From positions 1 through 64,000 of the forward strand of contig NZ_JWLD01000025.1 of the NCBI RefSeq assembly GCF_000813725.1: DNA of 64,000 nucleotides, read 5' to 3'. A program made the position numbers and the translations under genes. This document shows, piece after piece, positions 8,925-16,809 of this stretch. Under the pieces are notes generated by a model. That model was not told the origin of the DNA. It worked only from the letters and a program-made list of their open reading frames with translations, and did no database searches. The DNA comes from Leisingera sp. ANG-Vp. Its GTDB lineage: Bacteria; Pseudomonadota; Alphaproteobacteria; Rhodobacterales; Rhodobacteraceae. How positions within the stretch are numbered: the first letter of the stretch is position 1; each line of letters begins with the position of its first letter.

Positions 8925-8950
8925 AAAGAGGCCGCACGGCCTCTTTTTTT
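8925..8950 (+). terminator. Rho-independent terminator after fabA
   Basis: A 9-base stem AAAGAGGCC/GGCCTCTTT with loop GCAC is followed by a run of T. It separates fabA from the convergent DUF2189 gene, and the A run on the other side may let it act in both directions. Confidence 0.9.
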
Positions 8951-8968
8951 GTTTCAACAAGCAACTGT

Positions 8969-9808
8969 TTAATGCTCTGGCCGGACAGTTTCGCCCTCCG
9001 CCGGCGGCACCGCCCGCTGGTAGAGATGCCATGTCGTGTGGCCAAGGATCGGCAGGGTAAAGATCAAGCCAAGAAACGCCGGAACAAGCGATACCAAGAC
9101 AGCGGCCGAGATGATCGCCGCCCAAGACAGCATGACCACCGGGTTTTCCGTCACGACACGGATAGACGTCAGCATGGCGGACACGAAATTGGTTTCCCGG
9201 TCGAGCAGCATAGGCATGGCGACAACGGTCACCGAGAACATGACAGCCGACAGAAAGGCACCTACGCAGGTGCCGATCACAAGGAAAGTCCAGCCCTGCG
9301 GTGTGAAGAATACAGTGTGCAGAAAACCGTCGAAATCCGAGAAGGATGCATTCTGCAGAATGATCGCAAGCCAAAGCCGGACCTGGTAAAGCCATACCCA
9401 GAAAATGAACAGGGTGACAAAGGCCATCCAGCCCATCTCCCGCTTGCGCTGATTGGCCATGACGGTGAGAATTTCGTACCAGCCGAAACTCTCTCCCTTC
9501 TGCAACCGGCGGGACATCTCATAAAGCCCGGCGGCGGCAAAAGGTGCGACCAAAGGAAAACCGACAGCGGCGGGAATGATCATCCAGATCTTTCCGAGCC
9601 AGACCAGGCACCAAACAAACAGGATTCCGAAAACCGCGTAGAACAAACCGAAGAAGCCGCTCAGCAATGGGCGCGCCAGAAAGTCGGAAAATCCGGCCTT
9701 CAGTGATGCGGTGATATCACCGGCAGTCAGCTTGTTGACCTGCAGAGTTGCCGGCCTCGGCGGTGTCAGCTTTTTCGGCGGTGTGGATCCTTCGGTCTTG
9801 GATGTCAT
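8969..9808 (-). CDS. DUF2189 domain integral membrane protein
   Basis: 279 residues from the chosen ATG, which has a GGGAGGAG ribosome site 6 bases upstream; the frame extends a further 29 codons. After a Pro/Lys-rich N-terminal tail there are about six hydrophobic segments, for example GFFGLFYAVFGILFVWCLVWL and ILGHTTW near the end. The pattern fits the DUF2189 family of alphaproteobacterial membrane proteins of unknown function. It sits between fabA and fabB on the opposite strand, so it is probably independently expressed. No enzymatic motif is seen. Confidence 0.8.
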   Translation of the reverse strand: MTSKTEGSTPPKKLTPPRPATLQVNKLTAGDITASLKAGFSDFLARPLLSGFFGLFYAVFGILFVWCLVWLGKIWMIIPAAVGFPLVAPFAAAGLYEMSRRLQKGESFGWYEILTVMANQRKREMGWMAFVTLFIFWVWLYQVRLWLAIILQNASFSDFDGFLHTVFFTPQGWTFLVIGTCVGAFLSAVMFSVTVVAMPMLLDRETNFVSAMLTSIRVVTENPVVMLSWAAIISAAVLVSLVPAFLGLIFTLPILGHTTWHLYQRAVPPAEGETVRPEH

Positions 9809-10013
9809 GACACGCTCCTCCCAAAGCATGGCCACAAACTGGACCCTCTGCCGACAGGCCCAGCGGAAAAACAGACATCGCGCCTCCGCATACAAGTTTG
9901 CATCAGACGCGGCACACCGACAAGGGGAGTATTGCCGCCAAGACCCGCAAACCGGACGGAACCCCTCACCGCAGCCGCCCTTAGGTCAACCCATCTTGCA
10001 CCTCACCCCCTCA

Positions 10014-10029
10014 AAGCCTAGTAAGGCTT
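10014..10029. promoter_or_regulatory. Palindrome upstream of fabB
   Basis: AAGCCT and AGGCTT flank a 4-base centre AGTA, giving a 16-base inverted repeat ending 22 bases before the fabB start codon. It could be an operator for a fatty-acid regulator or a small mRNA hairpin. The regulator is not identified. Confidence 0.35.
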
Positions 10030-10051
10030 AAGCAAACAAGGGAGTGCACGT

Positions 10052-11281
10052 ATGCGTCGTGTCGTCGTCACCGGTCTGGGGATCGTCTCCTCCATCGGGA
10101 ACAATGCCGAAGAGGTCACCGCCTCGCTGAAAGCCGGCAAATCCGGCATCGTTGCCAGCCCGGAGATGACCGAGCATGGCTTCCGCAGCCAGGTGGCCGG
10201 CACGCTCAAGATCGACACGGCGGAACATGTGGACAAGCGCACCCTGCGCTTCATGGGCCCTGGTGCGGCCTATGCCCATATCGCCATGAGCCAGGCGATT
10301 GCCGACGCAGGCCTCTCTGAGGATCAGGTGGTGAACGAGCGCACCGGCCTGGTGGCCGGTTCCGGCGGCCCGTCGACTTCTGCCATGCTGGCTGCGCACC
10401 AGGTGGTGGCCAAGACCGGCGCGACTAAGCGGATCGGCCCCTTTGCGGTGCCGAAGTGCATGTCCTCGACGATCTCCGCCAACCTGGCGACCGCCTTCAA
10501 GATCAAAGGCATCAACTACTCGATCACCTCGGCCTGCTCGACCTCGCTGCACTGCATCGGCAATGCGGCGGAGCAGATCATGATGGGCAAGCAGGACGTG
10601 ATGTTCGCCGGCGGCGGCGAGGAGCTGGACTGGACCCTGTCGTGCCTGTTTGACGCCATGGGCGCGATGTCCTCGAAGAAGAACGATGATCCGGAGAAGG
10701 CCTCGCGCGCCTTTGACCAGGACCGCGACGGGTTCGTGATCTCGGGCGGCGGCGGCATCGTGGTGCTGGAAGACCTGGACCACGCGCTGGCCCGCGGTGC
10801 CAAGATTTACGCGGAAGTGACTGGTTTTGCTGCGACCTCGGATGGCCACGACATGGTGGCACCGTCCGGCGAGGGCGGCGAGCGGGCAATGCGCCTGGCA
10901 CTGTCCACCCTGCCCGAAGGCCGCAAGGTGGATTACATCAACGCGCACGGCACTTCGACCCCGGTCGGTGACGTCGGTGAAGTTGAGGCCGCCCGCCGTG
11001 TGTTCGGCGAAGGCAAGGTGCCGCCGATCTCCTCGACCAAATCGATGACCGGCCATGCCCAGGGCGCAGCCGGCGCGCTAGAGGCGATTTTCTGCCTGCT
11101 GATGCTGGACAATGATTTCATTACCCCGTCGATCAATGTAGAGGCCCTCGCCGAAGGCATCCTGCCAGGCGAGATCGCCACGGACCTGGTGGAAAATGCC
11201 GGTCTGGATTCGGTGATGACCAACAGCTTCGGCTTTGGCGGCACCAACGGCTCGATGGTTCTGAGCAAATACAAGGGATAA
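10052..11281 (+). CDS. fabB: Beta-ketoacyl-ACP synthase I FabB
   Basis: 409 residues, the elongating condensing enzyme needed for unsaturated fatty acids. The Cys-His-His triad is visible: Cys162 in SACSTSLHC, His in NAHGTSTPVGD and His in KSMTGHAQGAAGA. The C-terminal FGFGGTNGSMVL loop is typical. A GGGAG site lies before the ATG. It is followed by fabI with only a few bases between, forming a fabB-fabI operon that works with fabA upstream. Confidence 0.95.
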   Translation: MRRVVVTGLGIVSSIGNNAEEVTASLKAGKSGIVASPEMTEHGFRSQVAGTLKIDTAEHVDKRTLRFMGPGAAYAHIAMSQAIADAGLSEDQVVNERTGLVAGSGGPSTSAMLAAHQVVAKTGATKRIGPFAVPKCMSSTISANLATAFKIKGINYSITSACSTSLHCIGNAAEQIMMGKQDVMFAGGGEELDWTLSCLFDAMGAMSSKKNDDPEKASRAFDQDRDGFVISGGGGIVVLEDLDHALARGAKIYAEVTGFAATSDGHDMVAPSGEGGERAMRLALSTLPEGRKVDYINAHGTSTPVGDVGEVEAARRVFGEGKVPPISSTKSMTGHAQGAAGALEAIFCLLMLDNDFITPSINVEALAEGILPGEIATDLVENAGLDSVMTNSFGFGGTNGSMVLSKYKG

Positions 11282-11287
11282 GTGACG

Positions 11288-12079
11288 ATGGCGGGACTGC
11301 TGACAGGCAAACGCGGCCTGATTATGGGCGTGGCCAATGACCGCTCCATCGCGTGGGGCATTGCCAAGGCCATGGCGGAGGCCGGGGCCGAGCTGGCCTT
11401 TACCTACCAGGGCGAAGCCTTCGGCAAGCGGCTGGAACCGCTGGCGCAGAGCGTCGGGTCGGACTTCATGGTCGATGTGGATGTGACCGACGACGCCTCG
11501 CTGGATGCGGCGTTTGAGCAGCTGGCGGGCCGGTGGCCGTCGATCGACTTCGTGGTCCATGCGATTGCCTATTCGGACAAGAACGAGCTGACCGGGCGGT
11601 TCCTGGATACCACACGCGCGAACTTCAAGAACTCGCTGGATATCTCGGCCTATTCCTTCATCGAAGTGGCGCGCCGTGCGCATCCGCTGATGCAGGAGAA
11701 CGGGGGCACCCTGCTGACCCTGACCTATCAGGGCTCGAACCAGGTGGTGCCGAACTACAATGTGATGGGTGTTGCCAAGGCAGCATTGGAATCGGCCACC
11801 CGCTACCTGGCCAACGATCTGGGCCCTGAGGGCATCCGGGTGAACGCCATCTCGCCAGGTCCGATGAAGACCCTGGCCGGCGCCGCCATCGGCGGTGCAC
11901 GCAAGACCTTCAAGCACACCGACCAGAACGCACCGCTGCGTTCCAATGCGACGCTCGAAGCCGTTGGCGGCACAGCGGTTTATCTGGCATCTGACGCGGG
12001 TGCCTGCACCACAGGCGAGATCATCCGCGTGGACGGCGGCTTCCACGTGCTGGGCATGCCGCAGCCGGATCACCTGTAA
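11288..12079 (+). CDS. fabI: Enoyl-ACP reductase FabI
   Basis: 263 residues, NADH-dependent reductase of the short-chain dehydrogenase superfamily that completes each elongation round. The family N-terminus GKRGLIMGVANDRSIAWGIA is present, with the catalytic Tyr and Lys in NYNVMGVAK and the substrate-loop region SPGPMKTLAG. A GTG two codons upstream is possible, but the ATG giving MAGLLTGKRG has an AGGGA site at proper distance. It is coupled to fabB and ends at a strong terminator. Confidence 0.95.
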   Translation: MAGLLTGKRGLIMGVANDRSIAWGIAKAMAEAGAELAFTYQGEAFGKRLEPLAQSVGSDFMVDVDVTDDASLDAAFEQLAGRWPSIDFVVHAIAYSDKNELTGRFLDTTRANFKNSLDISAYSFIEVARRAHPLMQENGGTLLTLTYQGSNQVVPNYNVMGVAKAALESATRYLANDLGPEGIRVNAISPGPMKTLAGAAIGGARKTFKHTDQNAPLRSNATLEAVGGTAVYLASDAGACTTGEIIRVDGGFHVLGMPQPDHL

Positions 12080-12105
12080 CAGACAGCCTCGCACGCCGAA
12101 GCACG

Positions 12106-12133
12106 AAAGGCGCCCCTCCGGGCGCCTTTTTTT
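12106..12133 (+). terminator. Rho-independent terminator after fabI
   Basis: Stem AAAGGCGCCC/GGGCGCCTTT with loop CTCC, followed by more T, lies 27 bases after the fabI stop codon. It ends the fabB-fabI transcript. Confidence 0.93.
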
Positions 12134-12221
12134 ACCCCGCTGCCCGGCTGCAGCGGTTTCCTGAAATCCATTCTGGAAGAGCTCCCGCCCGTCGCCAGGC
12201 TTTCTGCGAAGCCGGCTCCCG

Positions 12222-12260
12222 TTGGGCGTGGCACCGCGCCATGCGCGGTGCCACGCCCAA
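12222..12260. repeat. 18-base perfect inverted repeat with 3-base loop
   Basis: TTGGGCGTGGCACCGCGC is followed by CAT and then its exact reverse complement, in the gap between the fabI terminator and the convergent slyD-like gene. A second small hairpin TCCAGC/GCTGGA lies at about 12278-12292. There is no T run, so it looks more like an interspersed palindromic element than a terminator. Confidence 0.75.
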
Positions 12261-12325
12261 GGCCGCCAAGTATCGCTCCAGCACAGCTGGAGGGATCTGC
12301 GGGCGCGGGAGGCTTTACCTTGCCT

Positions 12326-12796
12326 TTAGCAGCAGCCGCAGCCGCCCTCTTCTTTTTCTGCGGCCGGAGCGTTGACCGAAACCAGCTCGATATCGAACAC
12401 CAGATCCTTGCCCGCCAGGAAGTGGTTGGCATCCAAGGTTACGGTTTCTTCGCTGACTTCCACCACGGTCACGGGCAGCACGTGGCCTTCCGGGCTTTGC
12501 ATCTGCAGCTGGGTGCCAAGGTCCAGCGGGATATCGGCAGGGATACCCTCGCGCGGGATTTCCTGGCGGGCGGCCGGATTGATCGGGCCATAAGCCTCGG
12601 CACAGGGGATGTTGAGTGTCTTGATTTCGCCCACGGCCATGCCTTCAAGGCCTGCATCCATGCCGGCAATCACCTGGCCGGCGCCGACAGTGAATTCCAG
12701 CGGGTCGCGCCCCTCGGAACTGTCGAAGACAGTGCCATCCGTCAGCTTGCCTGTGTAATGGATGCGCACGGTGTCGCCGTTCTTGACCTCGGTCAT
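12326..12796 (-). CDS. SlyD-like FKBP peptidyl-prolyl cis-trans isomerase
   Basis: 156 residues from the chosen ATG, which has a GGAG site 6 bases upstream; a longer frame upstream shows no conservation. The FKBP core (about residues 1-65 and 125-145: DTVRIHYTGKLTDGTVFDSS, then VIAGMDAGLEGMAVGE) surrounds an IF-type insert of the SlyD family (AYGPINPAARQEIPREGIP, LDANHFLAGKDLVFDIE). It ends in GCGCC, a short metal-binding tail rather than the long His-rich tail of E. coli SlyD. Role: cytoplasmic folding catalyst and chaperone. Confidence 0.88.
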   Translation of the reverse strand: MTEVKNGDTVRIHYTGKLTDGTVFDSSEGRDPLEFTVGAGQVIAGMDAGLEGMAVGEIKTLNIPCAEAYGPINPAARQEIPREGIPADIPLDLGTQLQMQSPEGHVLPVTVVEVSEETVTLDANHFLAGKDLVFDIELVSVNAPAAEKEEGGCGCC

Positions 12797-12934
12797 GGGA
12801 TCTCCAGTCCAGATGAGGGTTACCAAAGCCGCGCAGCCTAAGGTGTGACGCTGCGATGTAAACCCGTAAGGGGTACAATTATCCGCTTTGCCGGCCCTGC
12901 CCTTCATGCAACTCTCCCGCCAGGGGAGGACACC

Positions 12935-13621
12935 ATGCCGATCACCACCTGCATCTTTGACGCTTATGGAACCCTGTTCGATGTGGCCGCCGCCGCGCGG
13001 CAGGCCGCAGGCGAACCGGAGTTCCCGCATCTTCAGGACAACTGGGCGGAACTTGCCAACCACTGGCGTCTGAAACAGCTGCAATACACCTGGCTGCGGG
13101 CAATCACCCAGGCCCACGCGGACTTCTGGGATGTGACCCAGGACGGGCTGGACTGGGCCATGGAAGCCACCGGGCTGGCAGGCGACGCAGCCTTGCGCCA
13201 GCGGCTGCTGGATCTTTATTGGGAGCTGCAGGCTTATCCGGAAGTGCCCGCGATGCTGAAGGCGCTGAAAGCGGCGGGCATGAACACTGCGATCTTGTCA
13301 AATGGCTCGCCCGCGATGCTGGACGGAGCGGTGCAATCTGCCGGGCTTAGCGATGTTCTGGACGATGTTCTGTCGGTGGAGAGTGTCGGCATCTTCAAGC
13401 CGGACAGCCGCGTCTACGATCTGGTCGGCAAGCGGTTTGGCTGCGCTAAGGAGGAGGTGCTGTTCGTTTCGTCCAACGGCTGGGATGCGGCCGGCGCCTC
13501 GGGCTACGGCTTTGTCACCGCCTGGGTAAACCGCGCCGGCGAGCCTGTGGACCGGCTGCCTTGGAAACCGGCGCACATCCTGCCGGACCTGACCACCATT
13601 CCTGATCTCGCCAAGGGCTGA
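12935..13621 (+). CDS. Haloacid dehalogenase, type II (HAD superfamily)
   Basis: 228 residues. Motif I, FDAYGTLFD, contains the nucleophile Asp9. SNGSP (motif II), KPDSRVYDL and SSNGWDAAGASGYG match L-2-haloacid dehalogenases rather than phosphatases. Expected reaction: hydrolytic removal of halide from L-2-haloacids to give D-2-hydroxy acids. The start is the ATG after a strong AGGGGAGGA site; a longer open frame upstream lacks conservation. It heads a plus-strand run that includes hydrolases and pca genes. Confidence 0.85.
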   Translation: MPITTCIFDAYGTLFDVAAAARQAAGEPEFPHLQDNWAELANHWRLKQLQYTWLRAITQAHADFWDVTQDGLDWAMEATGLAGDAALRQRLLDLYWELQAYPEVPAMLKALKAAGMNTAILSNGSPAMLDGAVQSAGLSDVLDDVLSVESVGIFKPDSRVYDLVGKRFGCAKEEVLFVSSNGWDAAGASGYGFVTAWVNRAGEPVDRLPWKPAHILPDLTTIPDLAKG

Positions 13622-13629
13622 ACACGTCT

Positions 13630-14460
13630 ATGCCGTACTTCAAATCCTCTGACGGACTGAACCTGTTCTATTCCGATACAGGCGAAGGCCTGCCGCTGCT
13701 GTGCCTGGCGGGTCTCACCCGCGACAGCCGGGACTTCCGCTACTTTGCCCTCCATGCCGACCGGTATCGGTTGATTACCCTGGATGCGCGCGGGCGCGGG
13801 CAGTCTGACCATGACCCGGATTTCATTAACTACAATGTTCTGCGCGAGGCGCAGGATGTGCTGGAGCTGCTGGACCACCTGGGTCTTGATCAGGCCGCCA
13901 TTCTTGGCACGTCGCGCGGCGGATTGGTGGCGATGACCCTGGCGGCCACTGCCAAGGACCGGCTGGCAGCCGTGATCCTGAATGACGTTGGACCGGAGAT
14001 TCCATCCGGCGGCATCGCCCGTATCATGGAGTATGTGGGCCGCCGTCCGGCAGCAAAGACCTGGAAGCAAGCCGCTGAAACGCTTGAAACCTTGATGGCC
14101 CCCGCCTTTCCGGATGTTCCGGCGGCACGCTGGCGCCAGGAAGTTGAGGCCTTCTACAACGAGACGCCTGAAGGGCTTTCCCTGCGCTATGATCCGCTTC
14201 TGCGCGATGCGCTGCTGGCACAGGCCGAGGCAGGCCCACCGCCCGACCTCTGGCCCTTGTTCCTGGCGTTGGAGGGTTTGCCTTGCGGCGTGATCCGCGG
14301 CGCCAATTCGGACATTCTGAGCCGCGGCACCTATTCAGAAATGCAGCGCCGCCTGCCCGCTCTGCACGCCGTAGAGATTGCCAGCCGCGGCCATGTGCCG
14401 TTTCTGGACGAGCCGGAGGCACTTGCCCTCATTCATTCCGTACTGGAGCAGATCAAATGA
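13630..14460 (+). CDS. Alpha/beta hydrolase
   Basis: 276 residues with the alpha/beta-hydrolase fold. The nucleophile elbow is GTSRGG (Ser), the oxyanion region LAGLTRDSRDF and the C-terminal histidine RGHVPFLDEPEAL. The N-terminal DGLNLFYSDTGEG and LDARGRGQSDHD are typical of esterase/epoxide-hydrolase-like members. The substrate cannot be assigned. It starts 8 bases after the dehalogenase gene and its stop overlaps the start of the dehydratase gene (ATGA), so the three are probably co-translated. Confidence 0.85.
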   Translation: MPYFKSSDGLNLFYSDTGEGLPLLCLAGLTRDSRDFRYFALHADRYRLITLDARGRGQSDHDPDFINYNVLREAQDVLELLDHLGLDQAAILGTSRGGLVAMTLAATAKDRLAAVILNDVGPEIPSGGIARIMEYVGRRPAAKTWKQAAETLETLMAPAFPDVPAARWRQEVEAFYNETPEGLSLRYDPLLRDALLAQAEAGPPPDLWPLFLALEGLPCGVIRGANSDILSRGTYSEMQRRLPALHAVEIASRGHVPFLDEPEALALIHSVLEQIK

Positions 14461-15434
14461 CCTCGATTGCCATGATCGAAGCCGCCGCTGAACGGCTGAA
14501 AGGCCATGCAAGGGTAACACCGCTCTTGTCCTCGCCGTTTTTGGACGAAATCGCCGGGCGCCGCCTGTTTGTGAAGGCAGAGTGCCTGCAGCACACCGGC
14601 TCCTTCAAGTTCCGCGGCGGCTGGTCGGCGGTTTCGGCGCTGCCGGAGAACGACCGCAAACGCGGAGTGATCGCCTATTCCAGCGGCAACCACGCCCAGG
14701 GCGTGGCTGCGGCGGCCAAGGCGCATGGGGCTCCGGCAGTCATCGTGATGCCAGCGGATGCTCCGCAGCTGAAGATCCAAAATACCCGCGACCTGGGCGC
14801 CGAGGTGGTGCTCTATGACCGTGCAGGGGGGGAAAGCCGTGAAGCGGTTGGTGCTCAATATGCGGAAGAACGCGGGCTGACCCTGATAAGACCCTATGAT
14901 GAGCCGCTGGTCATTGCCGGCCAGGGCACCAGCGGACTGGAAATCGCGGAACAGGCCGCTGCAGAAGGCGTCACGCAGGCAGATGTGCTGGTCAACTGCG
15001 GCGGCGGCGGCCTGTCCTCAGGCATCGCACTGGCGCTGGAAGCCCGCGCGCCGGGCCTGCGGGTCCGCCCCGTGGAGCCGCAGGGGTTCGACGATGTGAC
15101 CCGGTCGCTGGAGACAGGAGAGGTCCAGCAGAACCCCAGCCACTCCGGCTCCATCTGCGACGCGATCCTGACACCGCAGCCGGGCGAGATCACCTTTCCG
15201 ATCCTCAGCCGCCTGTGCGGCCCCGGCATCGTGATCACCGAAGACGAAGCGATGCGGGCCATGGCGCTCGCCTTCCTGCGGCTGAAGATTGTGCTGGAGC
15301 CCGGCGGCGCGGCTTCGCTGGCCGCGGCACTGTTCCATGCCGACCGAATCGAAGGCGAAGCCGTGATTGCGGTCGCCACCGGTGGCAATGTGGATGCAGA
15401 GCTGTTCCGGGAGGCACTCTCGCGCTATGCTTGA
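14457..15434 (+). CDS. PLP-dependent threonine/serine dehydratase family protein
   Basis: 325 residues, fold-type II PLP enzyme. SFKFRGG carries the PLP lysine, SSGNHAQG and the NCGGGGLSSG phosphate-binding loop are clear. There is no C-terminal ACT regulatory domain, so it resembles the catabolic or broad-specificity threonine/serine dehydratases and racemases. Expected reaction: deamination of L-threonine or L-serine to 2-oxobutyrate or pyruvate; related members act on hydroxyaspartate. Its ATG overlaps the preceding stop codon, fixing this start over a longer open frame. Confidence 0.85.
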   Translation: MTSIAMIEAAAERLKGHARVTPLLSSPFLDEIAGRRLFVKAECLQHTGSFKFRGGWSAVSALPENDRKRGVIAYSSGNHAQGVAAAAKAHGAPAVIVMPADAPQLKIQNTRDLGAEVVLYDRAGGESREAVGAQYAEERGLTLIRPYDEPLVIAGQGTSGLEIAEQAAAEGVTQADVLVNCGGGGLSSGIALALEARAPGLRVRPVEPQGFDDVTRSLETGEVQQNPSHSGSICDAILTPQPGEITFPILSRLCGPGIVITEDEAMRAMALAFLRLKIVLEPGGAASLAAALFHADRIEGEAVIAVATGGNVDAELFREALSRYA

Positions 15435-15436
15435 AA

Positions 15437-15469
15437 CCTGAGCGCGCGATTTGCCGCGCGCAACTCAGG
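15437..15469. repeat. GC-rich hairpin between dehydratase and EEP genes
   Basis: CCTGAG pairs with CTCAGG, and inside it CGCGCG pairs with CGCGCG around ATTTGC, forming a stable stem with a 3-base bulge immediately after the dehydratase stop. There is no T tail; it may protect or process the transcript or terminate it weakly. Confidence 0.45.
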
Positions 15470-15479
15470 GGGGCACGTC

Positions 15480-16676
15480 ATGACACGTTTCACCATCGCA
15501 TCGTTCAACGTGAAGAACCTGATCGGGCCGGAGCGGGAGTACTACCGGTTCCAAAGCTACACGCCCGAGGAATACGCGTGGAAAGCCGATTGGATGGCCG
15601 ACCAGCTGCTGACACTGAATGCGGATATCGTCGGCTTTCAGGAGATTTTCGAGGAAGCGCCGCTGCGGCAGGTGATCACGGAAGCAGACCGGCGCGGGGC
15701 TGAGGCCAATGAGGCCAGCATCCCCGACCCCTCCAAGCGCTATCACCGCAAGGCGATTTTCCAGAAACTGGCTTATGGCTCTTATGCCGAAGCCGAACTG
15801 GCCTTTGCCCCCAATCTCAACGACACCGGCGAGCCGGGCAAGCGGCGGCCCGGACTGGCAGTTCTCTCGCGTTTCGGGTTTGAAGGCGAGCCGGAGGTGA
15901 TCCAGGATCTGGAACAGCCTCTGGACATCCCGATGGCCTGCCTTGGCGAAGAAGAGGATGCCGGCTTTTATACTCTGCGGCGCCTGTCGCGCCCGGTCCT
16001 GAAGGTGCGGGTGCCGGTTGGGGATCAGGTGATTACGGTTTTCAACTGCCATCTGAAGTCAAAACTTGGCGAGTTCATCAAGCCGCAGGGTGCCCCCTAC
16101 CCGCCCGAAACCGTGCTGACTGCCTATGACGCCGCAGGCCGGGCGATGGGCGCGCTCAGGGCCGCTCTCAGGCGAATGGGGGAAGCCTGGGTGCTGCGGC
16201 GCGCGGTGCTGGACGAGCTGGAACAGGGCCGCCCGGTGATGGTGATGGGCGATTTCAATGACGGCGAACATGCGGTCAGCAGCGAGATCATCTCGGGCGA
16301 GACACCGTTCAAAAACTACGCCTGGATGCTGCGCCATGATGCCCAGCACCCGGGCGACCGCTACAGCGAGGCGGAAGACGCGCAGATCCGCGAGGCGGTC
16401 GACCGGGTGCGGCTGCGCTCTGCCGAGAAGATGTTCCTGAAAAAGAGCCTGCGCGATGTGGTCTACACCACCGCTTTTGGCGGCGTGCATGAGAGTATCG
16501 ACCAGATCTACATGTCGCGCCATTTCGACCCGGCCTGGGACAGTGCGGTTGGGGAGATGCTCTATTACAGCGTCTTCAACGACCATTTGACCGACGGCAG
16601 CCATCCTGAGGCGCCTTACAACAAGCTGGCTTCGGATCATGGGCAGATCATGGCCCACATGGAGCTGCGCCGCTGA
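15480..16676 (+). CDS. Endonuclease/exonuclease/phosphatase family protein
   Basis: 398 residues of the EEP metal-dependent phosphodiesterase fold. Family motifs are IASFNVKNL at the N-terminus, VGFQEIFEEA (metal-binding Glu), MVMGDFNDGEHA (Asp and Asn) and SDHGQIMAHMEL (terminal Asp-His). The substrate could be nucleic acid, a phosphoinositide-like molecule or another phosphodiester. There is no signal peptide, so it is probably cytoplasmic. It follows a GC-rich hairpin and a GGGGGG ribosome site. Confidence 0.85.
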   Translation: MTRFTIASFNVKNLIGPEREYYRFQSYTPEEYAWKADWMADQLLTLNADIVGFQEIFEEAPLRQVITEADRRGAEANEASIPDPSKRYHRKAIFQKLAYGSYAEAELAFAPNLNDTGEPGKRRPGLAVLSRFGFEGEPEVIQDLEQPLDIPMACLGEEEDAGFYTLRRLSRPVLKVRVPVGDQVITVFNCHLKSKLGEFIKPQGAPYPPETVLTAYDAAGRAMGALRAALRRMGEAWVLRRAVLDELEQGRPVMVMGDFNDGEHAVSSEIISGETPFKNYAWMLRHDAQHPGDRYSEAEDAQIREAVDRVRLRSAEKMFLKKSLRDVVYTTAFGGVHESIDQIYMSRHFDPAWDSAVGEMLYYSVFNDHLTDGSHPEAPYNKLASDHGQIMAHMELRR

Positions 16677-16681
16677 GGGGC

Positions 16682-16749
16682 GCCGGAAAAATGCAATTTT
16701 TCCGGCCAATTTTCTTAAGGAAGAAAATTCCCCCGCCTGCGGCAGGCGG
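16682..16749. repeat. Tandem array of three perfect hairpins
   Basis: Three adjacent palindromes lie between the EEP gene and pcaD: an 11-base stem GCCGGAAAAAT with loop GCA (16682-16706), a 9-base stem AATTTTCTT with loop AAGG (16708-16729), and a 7-base stem CCGCCTG with loop CGG (16733-16749). They could terminate the upstream transcript or be a mobile palindromic unit. Confidence 0.75.
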
Positions 16750-16809
16750 CTGGTTTACCTCTCTGCCCTGGCGCAGGTAGACTGCGGCGGAACAAACACG
16801 GGGCTTTCC

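Noticed and set aside
11078-12094. 338-codon minus-strand ORF opposite fabI
   Set aside because: Shadow of fabI; His/Gly/Gln-rich with no domain.
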